Shown here: in pieces, positions 1 through 9,359 of the stretch
How positions within the stretch are numbered: position 1 is the stretch's first letter
How the letters are laid out: each line of letters starts with the position of its first letter
DNA from: Corynebacterium spheniscorum
GTDB lineage: Bacteria > Actinomycetota > Actinomycetes > Mycobacteriales > Mycobacteriaceae
Reading direction: 5' to 3'
DNA length: 64,000 nucleotides
Assembly (NCBI RefSeq): GCF_900113445.1
Contig: NZ_FOPJ01000009.1
Location: 38,394 to 102,393, forward strand
Program-made: the position numbers and the translations under genes
The notes under the pieces: generated by a model
Database searches by the model: none
Seen by the model: the letters and a program-made list of their open reading frames with translations, nothing else
What the model was told of the DNA's origin: nothing

Positions 1-457
1 CTCCAATGGCCCCGGTGACCCCGCCACCGCCGACAAAATGGTGGAAGCTGTGCGCGACGTGCTGGCCGCGAAGATTCCCTTCTTCGGAATCTGCTTTGGC
101 AACCAGATCCTCGGCCGCGCCTTGGGCATGGAAACCTACAAGCTGAAGTTCGGGCACCGCGGCATTAATGTGCCGGTGATTGACCACCGCGACGGCAAGA
201 TCGATATCACCGCCCAGAACCATGGCTTTGCCCTCAAAGGTGAGCCGGGTAAGGACTTTGACACCGACTTTGGCCCCGCCGAAGTAACGCACACCTGCCT
301 CAACGATGGGGTAGTAGAGGGCGTGGCATTAAAAAATGGGATGGCGTTTTCGGTGCAATATCACCCCGAAGCAGCCGCCGGGCCGCACGACGCGAACCCA
401 CTTTTCATGCGCTTTTATGAGCTCATGGCTAGCAACAAGCAGGATCAGGAAGGTTAA
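1..457 (+). CDS. carA: carbamoyl-phosphate synthase small chain, C-terminal part (5' end outside window)
   Basis: Glutamine amidotransferase subunit of carbamoyl-phosphate synthase; it hydrolyses glutamine and passes ammonia to CarB for arginine and pyrimidine synthesis in the cytoplasm. The reading frame is open from base 2 and begins inside the class I amidotransferase domain with the motif SNGPGDP, so the real start lies upstream of the window. The nucleophile-elbow motif FFGICFGNQ (cysteine codon near base 92) and the YHPEAAAGP motif carrying the catalytic His and Glu (near base 360) are both present. The gene ends 11 bases before carB, with a purine-rich GAAGAAGA stretch in the gap as ribosome site, so the two are surely co-transcribed. 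Only about 150 residues of the usual roughly 380 are visible. Confidence 0.97.
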   Translation, partial: SNGPGDPATADKMVEAVRDVLAAKIPFFGICFGNQILGRALGMETYKLKFGHRGINVPVIDHRDGKIDITAQNHGFALKGEPGKDFDTDFGPAEVTHTCLNDGVVEGVALKNGMAFSVQYHPEAAAGPHDANPLFMRFYELMASNKQDQEG

Positions 458-468
458 GAAGAAGACTT

Positions 469-3400
469 ATGCCTAAGCGCACCGATATCAACCACGTCCT
501 GGTCATTGGCTCTGGCCCCATTGTGATTGGCCAAGCCTGCGAATTCGACTACTCCGGCACCCAGGCCTGCCGCGTCCTGAAAGAAGAAGGACTGCGCGTC
601 ACCCTGATCAACTCCAACCCGGCCACCATCATGACCGACCCGGAGTTCGCTGACCACACCTATGTCGAACCCATCCAACCCGAATACATCGAGAAGATCT
701 TTGAAAAGGAGATCGCCGAAGGCCACCCCATTGATGCGGTGCTGGCAACCCTCGGTGGCCAAACCGCGCTGAATGCTGCAATCCAGCTCGACCGCCGCGG
801 CTCCTTGAAGAAGTATGGGGTGGAACTAATCGGCGCCGATATTGACGCCATTGAACGTGGCGAGGATCGCCAAAAGTTCAAGGATATTGTCGCCACCATT
901 GGTGGCGAATCCGCTCGATCACGGGTCTGCCACAACATGGACGAAGTCCACGAAACCGTCGCTGAACTGGGCCTACCCGTGGTGGTTCGCCCCTCCTTCA
1001 CGATGGGTGGGCTAGGTTCTGGTCTGGCCTTTAATAATGACGACCTTGAGCGCATTGCCGGTGGCGGCTTAGCGGCCTCCCCGGAAGCCAATGTGCTGAT
1101 CGAAGAATCCATCCTGGGATGGAAAGAATATGAGCTCGAGCTCATGCGCGATGGCGATGACAATGTGGTTGTCGTCTGCTCCATTGAAAATGTGGATGCC
1201 TTGGGCGTGCACACCGGTGACTCGGTGACCGTGGCCCCGGCGATGACGCTCACGGACCGCGAGTTCCAGAAAATGCGCGATCAAGGTATCGCCATTATTC
1301 GCGAAGTGGGTGTGGATACCGGCGGATGCAATATCCAATTCGCCATCAACCCTAAAGATGGTCGCATTATCACCATCGAAATGAACCCGCGTGTATCACG
1401 CTCTTCCGCGCTGGCCTCCAAGGCCACTGGCTTCCCGATTGCGAAGATCGCCGCGAAGCTGGCTATTGGCTACACCCTGGATGAGATCACCAACGACATC
1501 ACCGGGGAAACTCCCGCGGCCTTCGAACCCACCCTGGACTATGTGGTAGTCAAGGCCCCGCGCTTTGCTTTTGAGAAGTTTCCGGGCGCTGATGACACGC
1601 TGACCACCACCATGAAGTCCGTGGGCGAAGCCATGGCACTGGGCCGCAACTATGTGGCTGCTCTTGGTAAGGTCATGCGCTCTTTGGAACAGAAGCAGGC
1701 TGGCTTTTGGACCCAAAGCGATGAATCCTTCGCCGGCGAGCGCGCCACCGATGTGAAGGCCGTACTCGAAGACCTCAAGCGCCCCACCCAGGGCCGCATG
1801 TATGACGCCGAATTGGCACTGCGCCTAGGCGCCAGCATCGAGGAAGTATATGAAGCTTCCGGCATTGACCCCTGGTTTCTCGCGGAGCTAAAGACCCTGG
1901 TGGACTTCCGCGAAGCCCTGGTTAATGCACCGGTGCTGGATGCGGAAATGATGCGGCACGCTAAGTACCTTGGCTTCTCTGATGCTCAGATTGCTGCTTT
2001 GCGACCGGAGTTCGCCGGCGAAGATGGTGTGCGCCGTCTGCGCTGGTCCCTGGGAATCCACCCGGTATTTAAGACCGTGGATACCTGTGCTGCGGAGTTC
2101 GAAGCCAAGACCCCTTATCACTACTCGGCCTATGAGCTAGACCCCGCTGCCACCAGCGAAGTAGCGCCCCAAACCGAGCGCGAGAAGGTCATCATCCTAG
2201 GCTCCGGGCCGAACCGCATTGGCCAGGGTATTGAATTCGACTACTCTTGCGTGCACGCAGCCCTGGAGCTTTCCCGAGTTGGCTATGAGACCGTGATGGT
2301 CAACTGCAACCCGGAGACTGTCTCCACTGACTATGACACCGCGGATCGTCTCTACTTCGAGCCCTTGACCTTCGAAGATGTGATGGAGGTGTACCTGGCG
2401 GAATGCCAGTCCGGCACCGTTGCTGGTGTGATTGTGCAGCTCGGTGGCCAGACCCCGCTGGGCTTGGCTCAAAAACTTGCTGATGCTGGTGTGCCCGTGG
2501 TGGGTACCACCCCGGAGGCCATCAACCTGGCTGAAGACCGCGGCGAATTCGGTGAGGTGTTGAAGGAAGCTCAGCTCCCGGCACCTGCTTTTGGTACCGC
2601 TACCAGCTTCGATCAGGCCCGTGAGGTGGCCGCCAGCATTGGTTACCCCGTGCTGGTTCGCCCCAGCTATGTGCTGGGTGGCCGCGGCATGGAGATCGTC
2701 TATGACGAGAGCTCCCTGAAGGACTATATTGAGCGCGCCACCGAGCTGAATACTGATCACCCGGTGCTGGTGGACCGCTTCCTAGATTCCGCCATTGAGA
2801 TTGACGTGGATGCGCTCTGCGATGGTGAAGAGGTATATCTTGCCGGCGTGATGGAGCACATTGAGGAAGCCGGTATTCACTCCGGTGACTCTGCGTGCGC
2901 ACTGCCGCCGATGACCTTGGGTAAGGAAGATATCGACAAGGTTCGCCGCTCGACTGAAGCTCTGGCCAATGGCATTGGTGTTAAGGGCCTAATGAACGTG
3001 CAGTTCGCCTTGAAGGACGACATCCTCTACGTCATTGAGGCGAACCCGCGTGCCTCCCGCACGGTGCCCTTTGTCTCCAAGGCCACCGGAGTGCACCTGG
3101 CGAAGGCCGCAGCCCGCATTATGATGGGCTCCTCCTTGAAGGAACTCAAGGAAGAGGGCTTAATCCCCACCAGCTACGACGGTGGCTCGCTGCCCATGGA
3201 TGCACCGATTGCGGTGAAGGAAGCTGTGCTGCCCTTCAACCGATTCCGCCGCCCGGATGGCACCATGCTGGACACCTTGCTTTCCCCGGAGATGAAGTCC
3301 ACCGGTGAAGTGATGGGCCTGGCCGCTAACTTCGGTGCCGCCTACGCCAAGGCGGAAGCCGGAGCCTTTGGTGAACTTCCCACCGAAGGCCGCGTCTTCG

Positions 3401-3810
3401 TCTCGGTGGCGAACCGCGATAAGCGCACCTTGATCCTGCCTATCCAGCGCCTCGCCAGCTTGGGCTTTACCATCCTGGCAACCGCTGGTACCGCCGGTAT
3501 GCTGCGCCGCAATGGCATTGAGTGCGAAGTAGCGCGCAAGGCCAGCGAGGTGCGTGATGCTGGTGAAGGACGCTCCATTGTTGACCAAATTGCTGCTGGT
3601 GAAGTGGATCTGATCCTCAACACCCCGGCTGGTTCGGCAGGGGCTCGCCATGATGGCTATGACATCCGCGCAGCTGCTGTGAATGTGGGTGTGCCACTGA
3701 TGACCACCGTGCAGGGTGTGACCGCCGCGGTGCAGGGCATCGAAGCGAAGCTGAAGGGCGACTTGAGTGTCTGCCCGCTGCAGGAACTTGATCACGGTGG
3801 GTGCCGCTAA
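469..3810 (+). CDS. carB: carbamoyl-phosphate synthase large chain
   Basis: Catalytic large subunit that makes carbamoyl phosphate from bicarbonate, ammonia and two ATP. At 1113 residues it has the full family length. The two homologous ATP-grasp halves are plain: the first carries [16 protein letters not shown] near residue 305 and the second [16 protein letters not shown] near residue 860; each half opens with a related motif ([13 protein letters not shown] near residue 10, [13 protein letters not shown] near residue 575). The C-terminal 150 or so residues form the methylglyoxal-synthase-like allosteric domain, with [12 protein letters not shown] near its start. Its TAA stop shares its last base with the pyrF ATG (TAATG), which suggests translational coupling. 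Confidence 0.98.
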   Translation: MPKRTDINHVLVIGSGPIVIGQACEFDYSGTQACRVLKEEGLRVTLINSNPATIMTDPEFADHTYVEPIQPEYIEKIFEKEIAEGHPIDAVLATLGGQTALNAAIQLDRRGSLKKYGVELIGADIDAIERGEDRQKFKDIVATIGGESARSRVCHNMDEVHETVAELGLPVVVRPSFTMGGLGSGLAFNNDDLERIAGGGLAASPEANVLIEESILGWKEYELELMRDGDDNVVVVCSIENVDALGVHTGDSVTVAPAMTLTDREFQKMRDQGIAIIREVGVDTGGCNIQFAINPKDGRIITIEMNPRVSRSSALASKATGFPIAKIAAKLAIGYTLDEITNDITGETPAAFEPTLDYVVVKAPRFAFEKFPGADDTLTTTMKSVGEAMALGRNYVAALGKVMRSLEQKQAGFWTQSDESFAGERATDVKAVLEDLKRPTQGRMYDAELALRLGASIEEVYEASGIDPWFLAELKTLVDFREALVNAPVLDAEMMRHAKYLGFSDAQIAALRPEFAGEDGVRRLRWSLGIHPVFKTVDTCAAEFEAKTPYHYSAYELDPAATSEVAPQTEREKVIILGSGPNRIGQGIEFDYSCVHAALELSRVGYETVMVNCNPETVSTDYDTADRLYFEPLTFEDVMEVYLAECQSGTVAGVIVQLGGQTPLGLAQKLADAGVPVVGTTPEAINLAEDRGEFGEVLKEAQLPAPAFGTATSFDQAREVAASIGYPVLVRPSYVLGGRGMEIVYDESSLKDYIERATELNTDHPVLVDRFLDSAIEIDVDALCDGEEVYLAGVMEHIEEAGIHSGDSACALPPMTLGKEDIDKVRRSTEALANGIGVKGLMNVQFALKDDILYVIEANPRASRTVPFVSKATGVHLAKAAARIMMGSSLKELKEEGLIPTSYDGGSLPMDAPIAVKEAVLPFNRFRRPDGTMLDTLLSPEMKSTGEVMGLAANFGAAYAKAEAGAFGELPTEGRVFVSVANRDKRTLILPIQRLASLGFTILATAGTAGMLRRNGIECEVARKASEVRDAGEGRSIVDQIAAGEVDLILNTPAGSAGARHDGYDIRAAAVNVGVPLMTTVQGVTAAVQGIEAKLKGDLSVCPLQELDHGGCR

Positions 3811-4655
3811 TGAGCGCCCCAAGCTCAACACCGCATCTCACCTTCGGTGCTCAGCTATCCCAACTAGCTGAGCACCGCGGTGGGCGCCTCTGCGTAGGCA
3901 TTGACCCACACCCGCAGCTGCTGCGTGATTGGGGCGTTAAGGATGATGTTGATGGCCTCAAGGAATTCTCGGAGCGTTGCGCAACTGCCTTCGCCGATGC
4001 GGTGGCTTTGGTGAAACCACAGGTGGCTTTTTATGAGCGCTTTGGTTCCGCTGGTTTTGCGGTGCTAGAAAGCACCATTGCGCAGCTTAAAGAAGGCGGG
4101 GCGCTGGTGGTGGCTGATGCTAAACGCGGTGATATTGGCTCGACCATGGCAGGTTATGCCAGCGCCTGGTTGGCTGATGAATCCCCGCTGTGCTGCGATG
4201 CACTAACTGTCTCCCCTTATTTGGGTGTGGGTGCTTTAGATCCTGTGCTCAAGCTTGCTGAGGAGAAGAATAGGGGAGTGTTCATCCTGGCGGCCACCAG
4301 CAACCCGGAAGCCATTGAGCTACAAAGCCAAGGCGATAAGGGCAGCATCGCCCAGCAGGTAGTAGATGAGGTAGCACGCCATAACGCCCAGCATGCACCT
4401 AGTGCTGGCAACTTGGGCGTGGTGGTTGGTGCGACCCTAAAGAATCCTCCTAAGCTCGCGAAACTCAATGGCCCGGTATTAATGCCGGGAGTGGGTGCCC
4501 AAGGCGCAGGTGCGGAAGATATTGCCCGGATTGGGCGTGGGGTGGAGAACTATTGCTTCCCCAATGTCTCGCGCGCAATTTTGGCGGCCGGCCCGGATCC
4601 GCGAAAGCTTTATGATGCGGCCCGAAACTTCGCGCAGGATTACCCCATAAGCTAA
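3810..4655 (+). CDS. pyrF: orotidine 5'-phosphate decarboxylase (type 2)
   Basis: Last step of UMP synthesis: decarboxylation of OMP. The protein (281 residues) belongs to the longer type 2 subfamily found in actinobacteria, shown by VKPQVAFYERFG and by the catalytic segment VADAKRGDIGSTMAGYA with its Asp-Lys pair. I chose ATG 3810, which overlaps the carB stop; an in-frame GTG at 3801 would add three residues and cannot be excluded. As the last gene of carA-carB-pyrF it is followed by a clear intrinsic terminator. No pyr attenuator is visible here, as expected if the operon leader lies upstream of the window. Confidence 0.96.
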   Translation: MSAPSSTPHLTFGAQLSQLAEHRGGRLCVGIDPHPQLLRDWGVKDDVDGLKEFSERCATAFADAVALVKPQVAFYERFGSAGFAVLESTIAQLKEGGALVVADAKRGDIGSTMAGYASAWLADESPLCCDALTVSPYLGVGALDPVLKLAEEKNRGVFILAATSNPEAIELQSQGDKGSIAQQVVDEVARHNAQHAPSAGNLGVVVGATLKNPPKLAKLNGPVLMPGVGAQGAGAEDIARIGRGVENYCFPNVSRAILAAGPDPRKLYDAARNFAQDYPIS

Positions 4656-5026
4656 GCCGAAGCCATCATGATTTAAGCGCCCTAGGAGAACTAGGGCGTT
4701 TATTTTTATGTGCTGATCCCAGTTTTCTCAGGTACCTCAAGGATGAACCTACGCCTCAAAGCTCAACTGAATCCTCCTGAAGGCCGGAATATAATCGCAG
4801 GTCAGCCGTTTTCGGGTGGGTTGATGTGCGACCTGCGGTTTTGTTAAGCTATCCTGCGTAAACGCCTAGTTTCGTGTCGCGCTGGCGGGCATTGTCCGTG
4901 GTGGTGCTAGACTAGGCAAAAATCAGCGGCTGACACGCATGCAATTTAGTGTGTCTGCTGCTCGATACATAGGTACCCTCCTGGTACCGCAAGACAAATT
5001 CCCTTTATATGAATCGGAGGAACCCC
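4656..5026 (+). promoter_or_regulatory. non-coding region upstream of mihF with promoter-like and inverted-repeat signals
   Basis: This 371-base gap has no convincing gene. After the pyrF terminator there is a perfect TATAAT at 4790-4795 with CTGAAT at 4767-4772, 17 bases upstream, as a candidate -35. An 8-bp inverted repeat (CGCAGGTC 4796-4803, GACCTGCG 4830-4837) follows at once. A second possible -10, TAGACT, lies at 4908-4913. Between 4925 and 4962 an imperfect 12-bp inverted repeat (10 of 12 matching) could fold in the leader. If the TATAAT is used, the mihF transcript has a leader of about 225 bases. Promoter assignment is by eye only. Confidence 0.45.
4678..4708 (+). terminator. intrinsic terminator after pyrF
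   Basis: An 8-bp perfect stem (CGCCCTAG at 4678-4685, CTAGGGCG at 4691-4698) with a GAGAA loop is followed by a T-rich tail (TTTATTTTTAT). It closes the pyrimidine operon. Confidence 0.9.
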
Positions 5027-5350
5027 GTGGCCCTTCCCAAGTTGACGGACGAGCAGCGCAAAGAAGCACTCGCCAAAGCCGCTGAGGCCCGCAAGGCCCG
5101 TGCAGAGCTGAAGGAAAAGCTCAAGCGCGGTGGCACCAACCTGAAGGAAGTCCTGGATAAGGCCCAGAGCGATGAGATCATTGGCAAGACCAAGGTCTCT
5201 TCCCTCCTGGAGGCTCTGCCGAAGGTTGGCAAAGTCAAGGCGAAGGAAATCATGGAGGAACTCGAGATCGCCCAGACCCGTCGTCTGCGTGGCCTCGGTG
5301 AGCGTCAGCGCCGTGCCCTCCTCGAGCGCTTCGGCTTTAGCGAGGACTAA
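5027..5350 (+). CDS. mihF: actinobacterial integration host factor mIHF
   Basis: Small basic nucleoid protein of actinobacteria (107 residues) that binds and bends DNA; unrelated to the E. coli IHF dimer. The N-terminal half is a long, highly charged helix ([18 protein letters not shown]) and the C-terminal half has the helix-two-turn-helix DNA-binding part, with [16 protein letters not shown] near residue 70 and [19 protein letters not shown] at the end. I chose GTG 5027 because GGAGG (5016-5020) sits six bases upstream; an in-frame ATG at 5009 would place this ribosome site inside the coding region. Next comes gmk after a five-base gap, the usual actinobacterial pairing. Confidence 0.95.
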   Translation: MALPKLTDEQRKEALAKAAEARKARAELKEKLKRGGTNLKEVLDKAQSDEIIGKTKVSSLLEALPKVGKVKAKEIMEELEIAQTRRLRGLGERQRRALLERFGFSED

Positions 5351-5355
5351 TCACC

Positions 5356-5919
5356 ATGGCCAGCAACAAGGGCACTCTCGTGGTGCTGGCCGGCCCGTCT
5401 GCAGTGGGCAAGTCCACCGTGGTCAACCGGCTCCGCGATGAAATTGAAGACCTGTACTTCAGCGTCTCCATGACCACGCGGCAGCCACGCCCCGGCGAGG
5501 TTGAAGGGGTGGACTACTTCTATGTCACCGATGACCAATTCCAACAGCACATCGACAATGGTGACATGCTGGAATGGGCAGAAATTCATGGTGGCCTGCA
5601 GCGCTCCGGAACTCCGGCTAAACCAGTGCGTGATGCACTATCAGCTGGGCGCCCGGTGCTCGTCGAGGTCGACCTTGAAGGTGCACGCAATGTCGCGCAG
5701 ATGATGCCCGAAGCAACCAGTGTCTTTTTAGCCCCGCCCTCCTGGGAGGAGCTCGTCGATCGTCTCACCGGCCGCGGTACTGAAGATGAAGAAGTTATCG
5801 CACGCCGCCTGAACACCGCTAAAGAAGAACTCGCCGCCAAGGATGAGTTTGACCATGTGGTAGTCAATGATGATGTCGACCGAGCAGTAGCCGCTATTAA
5901 GGCCATCTTGGTGGGGTAG
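5356..5919 (+). CDS. gmk: guanylate kinase
   Basis: Phosphorylates GMP (and dGMP) to GDP with ATP. At 187 residues it has normal length. The P-loop GPSAVGKST lies at residues 13-21, the GMP-binding segment with [19 protein letters not shown] follows near residue 37, and VDLEGARNV near residue 98 belongs to the core. The start ATG 5356 lies five bases after mihF, and rpoZ follows within about 60 bases, so mihF-gmk-rpoZ look like one unit ending at the terminator after rpoZ. Confidence 0.97.
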   Translation: MASNKGTLVVLAGPSAVGKSTVVNRLRDEIEDLYFSVSMTTRQPRPGEVEGVDYFYVTDDQFQQHIDNGDMLEWAEIHGGLQRSGTPAKPVRDALSAGRPVLVEVDLEGARNVAQMMPEATSVFLAPPSWEELVDRLTGRGTEDEEVIARRLNTAKEELAAKDEFDHVVVNDDVDRAVAAIKAILVG

Positions 5920-5977
5920 TATCCTTAACCGTCCTACCTAGTTTTTCCACACGAACTTTCCTCAAGTAAAGGTGCAA

Positions 5978-6265
5978 GTGACCAACGTGAGCAACGAGAC
6001 CAAGACCGAAGCTGTCTTCGATCCGCCCATCGGGATTACCTCCCCGCCGATCGATGAACTCCTGGACAAGGTCTCCTCGAAATACGCCTTGGTGATTTTC
6101 GCTGCCAAGCGTGCCCGCCAAATCAACAGCTTCTATCAGCAGGCTGATGAAGGGGTCTTCGAGTTCGTCGGCCCGCTGGTCACCCCAGAGCCCGGCGAAA
6201 AGCCCCTGTCCATCGCCCTGCGCGAGATCGATCAGGGTCTGCTGGAGCACGAAGAAGGCCGCTAA
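5978..6265 (+). CDS. rpoZ: RNA polymerase omega subunit
   Basis: Small structural subunit of RNA polymerase that supports folding and assembly of beta prime. The core omega motif is present: [20 protein letters not shown] followed by AAKRARQIN near residues 40-55. I give GTG 5978 (95 residues), which has AAGG at a usable distance upstream; GTG 5972, two codons earlier, overlaps that AAGG and is less likely but possible. The acidic C-terminus (LEHEEGR) is typical. The gene ends 51 bases before a strong terminator. Confidence 0.95.
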   Translation: MTNVSNETKTEAVFDPPIGITSPPIDELLDKVSSKYALVIFAAKRARQINSFYQQADEGVFEFVGPLVTPEPGEKPLSIALREIDQGLLEHEEGR

Positions 6266-6316
6266 AGCTCCTTATGAGCAGCGCGCCTGCACAGATTTAA
6301 GCTTCACCCCCAAGAG

Positions 6317-6362
6317 AACACCCCGACTTACCTTCAACCAAGGTGAGTGCGGGGTGTTTTTC
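6317..6362 (+). terminator. strong intrinsic terminator after rpoZ
   Basis: A long hairpin with outer stem AACACCCCG / CGGGGTGTT and inner stem ACTTACCTT / AAGGTGAGT (one G-T pair), with a short CAACC loop, is followed by a TTTTT run. It ends the mihF-gmk-rpoZ unit. Confidence 0.93.
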
Positions 6363-6486
6363 TCGCGCACTCGCACCCCATAGCGACTACGCTTGGCATG
6401 CAGCAACCCCGCGCCTAGGGCCACACCTATCTACCCAGCGCAGCCGAATGATCTCGAGAAGCGAAATAACAAGGACAAAGAGCTAA

Positions 6487-7755
6487 GTGAGCCAGCAGAA
6501 TCGAAATGAATCAAAGCACCTAGTCGTAGGTGTGGCCGGCGGAATTGCGGCATATAAGGCCTGCCACCTGGTACGTGAGCTGAAGGAAGCGGGAGCGGAT
6601 GTGCGGGTGGTGCCCACGCCCGACGCGCTGAGATTTGTGGGGGCGGCGACTTTTGAGGCGCTGAGCGGGCATGCGGTGAGCACCACCGTGTTTGATGCGG
6701 TGGATGAGGTGCAGCATGTGCGCATTGGGCAGGAGGCGCAGGGCATTGTGATCGCACCGGCGACCGCGGATGTGATTGCGCGGCTGGCGGCGGGGCGTGC
6801 GAATGATCTGCTGACCGCGACGTGTTTGGTGGCGACCTGTCCGGTGCTGGTGGTGCCGGCGATGCATACCGAAATGTGGTTGAATCCGGCGACCCAAGAC
6901 AACGTGGCGACTCTGCGGCGCCGCGGGATTGTGGTGATGGAGCCGGCGCATGGTCGTTTGACCGGGAAGGATACAGGGCCCGGCAGGTTGCCGGAGCCGC
7001 AGCAGATTGCGGCGGTGTTTAAAGCGCTCTTAGACGGCGGGGATTTTGAGCGGAATTTGGTGGGGCAGCGGGTGCTGATTAGTGCTGGGGGAACCCGGGA
7101 GAATCTGGATCCGGTGCGCTTTATTGGCAATGCCTCGAGTGGGCGCCAAGGTTTTGCGCTTGCGGAGATTGCGGCGCATAAGGGTGCGCAGGTGACCGTG
7201 GTGGCCGCGGCAACTGATGATTTGCCGACCCCCTGTGGGGCGGAGATGGTGCGGGTGCGTAGTGCCCGGGAGATGAAGGATGCCATTGATGAGCGTGCGG
7301 GGGAGGCGGACATCATTATTATGGCTGCCGCGGTGGCGGATTATCGACCGGCGACGGTGGCGGAATCGAAGATGAAGAAGGGCCGTGATGATGCGGGCCT
7401 GGATCATCTGGAGTTGGTGGAAAACCCCGATATTCTCGCAGGGTTGGTGAAGCGGCGTGCCGATGGGGAGCTCAAAGATGGGGTGAGCATTGTTGGTTTC
7501 GCGGCAGAAACTGGGGATGCGCAGACCAGTGCAGTAGAGCATGGGCGGGCGAAGTTGCGGCGCAAGGGCTGTGACCTCTTGATGTGTAATGAGGTGGGGG
7601 AAGGCAAGGTGTTTGGCCAGGCCACGAACCAGGGCTGGTTGTTGGGTGCCGATGGCAGTGAGCGCACCATTGAGTTGGGGAGTAAGCACTATGTGGCGGC
7701 GCAGATGCTGGCGGCGATTGCGGAGCTGCGGGAAAGCGGTGGTGGGCGGACCTAG
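6487..7755 (+). CDS. coaBC: bifunctional phosphopantothenoylcysteine decarboxylase / phosphopantothenate-cysteine ligase
   Basis: Two successive steps of coenzyme A synthesis: CTP-dependent joining of cysteine to 4'-phosphopantothenate (CoaB) and FMN-dependent decarboxylation (CoaC). The 422-residue protein has the CoaC flavodoxin-like half first (GVAGGIAAYKA near residue 15) and the CoaB half from about residue 190 (ISAGGTRENLDPVRFIGN; AAAVADYRP and KMKKG near residues 280-300 for nucleotide and substrate). In the CoaC signature the E. coli protein reads PAMN, whereas here it is PAMHTEMW; from memory this His is common in actinobacteria. GTG 6487 has AAGGA about 11 bases upstream. metK follows after a 247-base regulatory gap. 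Confidence 0.96.
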   Translation: MSQQNRNESKHLVVGVAGGIAAYKACHLVRELKEAGADVRVVPTPDALRFVGAATFEALSGHAVSTTVFDAVDEVQHVRIGQEAQGIVIAPATADVIARLAAGRANDLLTATCLVATCPVLVVPAMHTEMWLNPATQDNVATLRRRGIVVMEPAHGRLTGKDTGPGRLPEPQQIAAVFKALLDGGDFERNLVGQRVLISAGGTRENLDPVRFIGNASSGRQGFALAEIAAHKGAQVTVVAAATDDLPTPCGAEMVRVRSAREMKDAIDERAGEADIIIMAAAVADYRPATVAESKMKKGRDDAGLDHLELVENPDILAGLVKRRADGELKDGVSIVGFAAETGDAQTSAVEHGRAKLRRKGCDLLMCNEVGEGKVFGQATNQGWLLGADGSERTIELGSKHYVAAQMLAAIAELRESGGGRT

Positions 7756-7820
7756 GTGGGGTTTCTGGAGAGGATCCTGGAGGAGTTTCCCGAGAAGCTT
7801 CGGCGCGCCTATTGCGCTAA

Positions 7821-7836
7821 TAGACCGCTTAGTCTA
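7821..7836 (+). promoter_or_regulatory. perfect McbR-type operator upstream of metK
   Basis: TAGAC-CGCTTA-GTCTA is an exact match to the TAGAC-N6-GTCTA inverted repeat known from Corynebacterium glutamicum as the binding site of the TetR-type repressor McbR, which controls sulfur and methionine genes, metK among them, and is released by S-adenosylhomocysteine. The site lies 167 bases before the metK GTG and would overlap a weak -10-like TATGTT (7835-7840). The match is seen directly; regulation by McbR is inferred, since mcbR itself is not in the window. Confidence 0.85.
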
Positions 7837-7846
7837 TGTTTGAACG

Positions 7847-7896
7847 CGGCACTTAAAGCAGGCGTATGAGTACCGCCTGCCCGTCTTAAGCTGCCG
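7847..7896 (+). promoter_or_regulatory. long leader hairpin in the metK 5' region
   Basis: An inner perfect 7-bp stem (GCAGGCG 7858-7864, CGCCTGC 7874-7880) is enclosed by an outer stem (CGGCA+CTTAA at 7847-7856 with TTAAG and TGCCG at 7886-7896, one bulged C). It starts about ten bases after the McbR operator, where the transcript would be expected to begin. There is no T run, so it is not a terminator; an RNA-stabilising or regulatory role is possible. Confidence 0.5.
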
Positions 7897-8002
7897 AACA
7901 TTGACCCTGATAAGACTCAAAGAAAATTTTCCCCCAGAACACGTCGCGCCACTTGTTGGCGATATGTGCTGCGAAGACACCTCGAAGAAGAAAAGAAATA
8001 CA

Positions 8003-9277
8003 GTGAGCAACCCCACGAATACCTCTCAGGCAAAGAACGCTCAGGAGACAAACGCTTCCGAGCGCGGCAACCTGCGGCTCTTTAGCTCTGAGTCCGTGAC
8101 CGAAGGCCACCCGGATAAAATCTGCGACGCCATTTCCGACACCATCTTGGATGCGCTGCTGCGCGAAGACCCGCATGCTCGCGTGGCCGTAGAAACCTTG
8201 GTGACCACCGGCCAAGTGCATGTGGTGGGTGAAGTAAGCACCACTGGCTATGTAGAGATTCCAGCCTTAGTGCGTAAAACCCTGACCGATATTGGTTTTA
8301 CTTCCTCGGATGTGGGCTTTGATGGCCGCACCTGCGGGGTGAATGTAGCCATTGGTGAGCAGTCCTCTGAGATCGGTGAGGGCGTGAGCACCTCCCACGA
8401 GGCCCGCAGTGGCTCCCAAGTGGAGGATGATTCCCATACCGGTGCCGGCGACCAGGGCCTGATGTTTGGTTACGCCGCCAGTGACACCCCGGAATTAATG
8501 CCGCTGCCGATTGCTTTAGCGCACCGCCTGGCACGTCGACTAAGCGAAGTGCGTAAGCAGGGGATCGTCCCGCATCTACGCCCTGATGGTAAAACCCAGG
8601 TGACTTTCGCTTATGACCAGGACCAGCGGCCGGTGTACTTGGACACCGTGGTGATCTCCACGCAGCATGATCCAGAAGTCACCCAAGCGTGGTTGGAAGA
8701 ACAGCTGCGCGAGCATGTCTTGGACTGGGTGATTAAAGAATCCAAGCTGGAACACCTCGTCACCGATGACCTCACCTTGTTGGTGAACCCTTCGGGTTCC
8801 TTCGTACTTGGTGGGCCGATGGGTGATGCTGGTTTAACTGGCCGCAAGATCATTGTGGACACCTATGGCGGTATGGCGCGCCACGGTGGTGGTGCTTTTA
8901 GCGGCAAGGATCCCAGCAAGGTGGATCGCTCTGCGGCTTATGCCATGCGTTGGGTTGCGAAGAATATTGTGGCCGCTGGGTTGGCTGATCGTGCGGAAGT
9001 GCAGGTGGCTTATGCCATTGGGCGTGCCGCACCGGTGGGTCTTTATGTAGAAACCTTCGGTACCGCCCGGGAAGGCCTCAATGATGAGCTGATCCAGCAG
9101 GCTGTGGCGAAGGTGTTTGATCTGCGCCCCGCCGCAATTATCCGCGAGCTAGATCTACTGCGGCCGATTTATCGCCCGACTGCTGCCTATGGGCACTTTG
9201 GGCGCACCGATATTGACCTGCCCTGGGAAGCCACCAACCGCGTGGAGGAACTCCGCCGCGCCGCTGGGGTTGCCTAG
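8003..9277 (+). CDS. metK: S-adenosylmethionine synthetase
   Basis: Makes S-adenosylmethionine from methionine and ATP. Conserved motifs are [12 protein letters not shown] near residue 38, [12 protein letters not shown] near residue 145 and [16 protein letters not shown] near residue 297 (phosphate-binding loop). I chose GTG 8003, giving 424 residues; the AAGAAGAAAAGAAA stretch just upstream can act as a ribosome site. The frame is open further up to 7901, but the extra residues match nothing in the family and would cover the leader. Even so, the first 20 or so residues (SNPTNTSQ and on) are a low-complexity extension before the conserved [15 protein letters not shown]. The upstream McbR operator suggests control by sulfur supply. 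Confidence 0.97.
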   Translation: MSNPTNTSQAKNAQETNASERGNLRLFSSESVTEGHPDKICDAISDTILDALLREDPHARVAVETLVTTGQVHVVGEVSTTGYVEIPALVRKTLTDIGFTSSDVGFDGRTCGVNVAIGEQSSEIGEGVSTSHEARSGSQVEDDSHTGAGDQGLMFGYAASDTPELMPLPIALAHRLARRLSEVRKQGIVPHLRPDGKTQVTFAYDQDQRPVYLDTVVISTQHDPEVTQAWLEEQLREHVLDWVIKESKLEHLVTDDLTLLVNPSGSFVLGGPMGDAGLTGRKIIVDTYGGMARHGGGAFSGKDPSKVDRSAAYAMRWVAKNIVAAGLADRAEVQVAYAIGRAAPVGLYVETFGTAREGLNDELIQQAVAKVFDLRPAAIIRELDLLRPIYRPTAAYGHFGRTDIDLPWEATNRVEELRRAAGVA

Positions 9278-9359
9278 CCAGGGGTGGCTTAGGCCGCTTG
9301 CTGCTGACCTGAGGGCGCTGAACCGCAGTGCCCTTAAGTAGGTAAACTCTAAGCTCACT

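Noticed and set aside
7756..8002. Known SAM riboswitch (SAM-I or SAM-IV) before metK
   Set aside because: Only one two-part hairpin is visible, without the expected multi-helix junction and pseudoknot; an Infernal search would settle it.
9312..9334. Hairpin AGGGCGCT/AGTGCCCT between metK and priA as a terminator
   Set aside because: Eight base pairs with a wobble, but followed by TAAGTAGG rather than a T run; could be chance.
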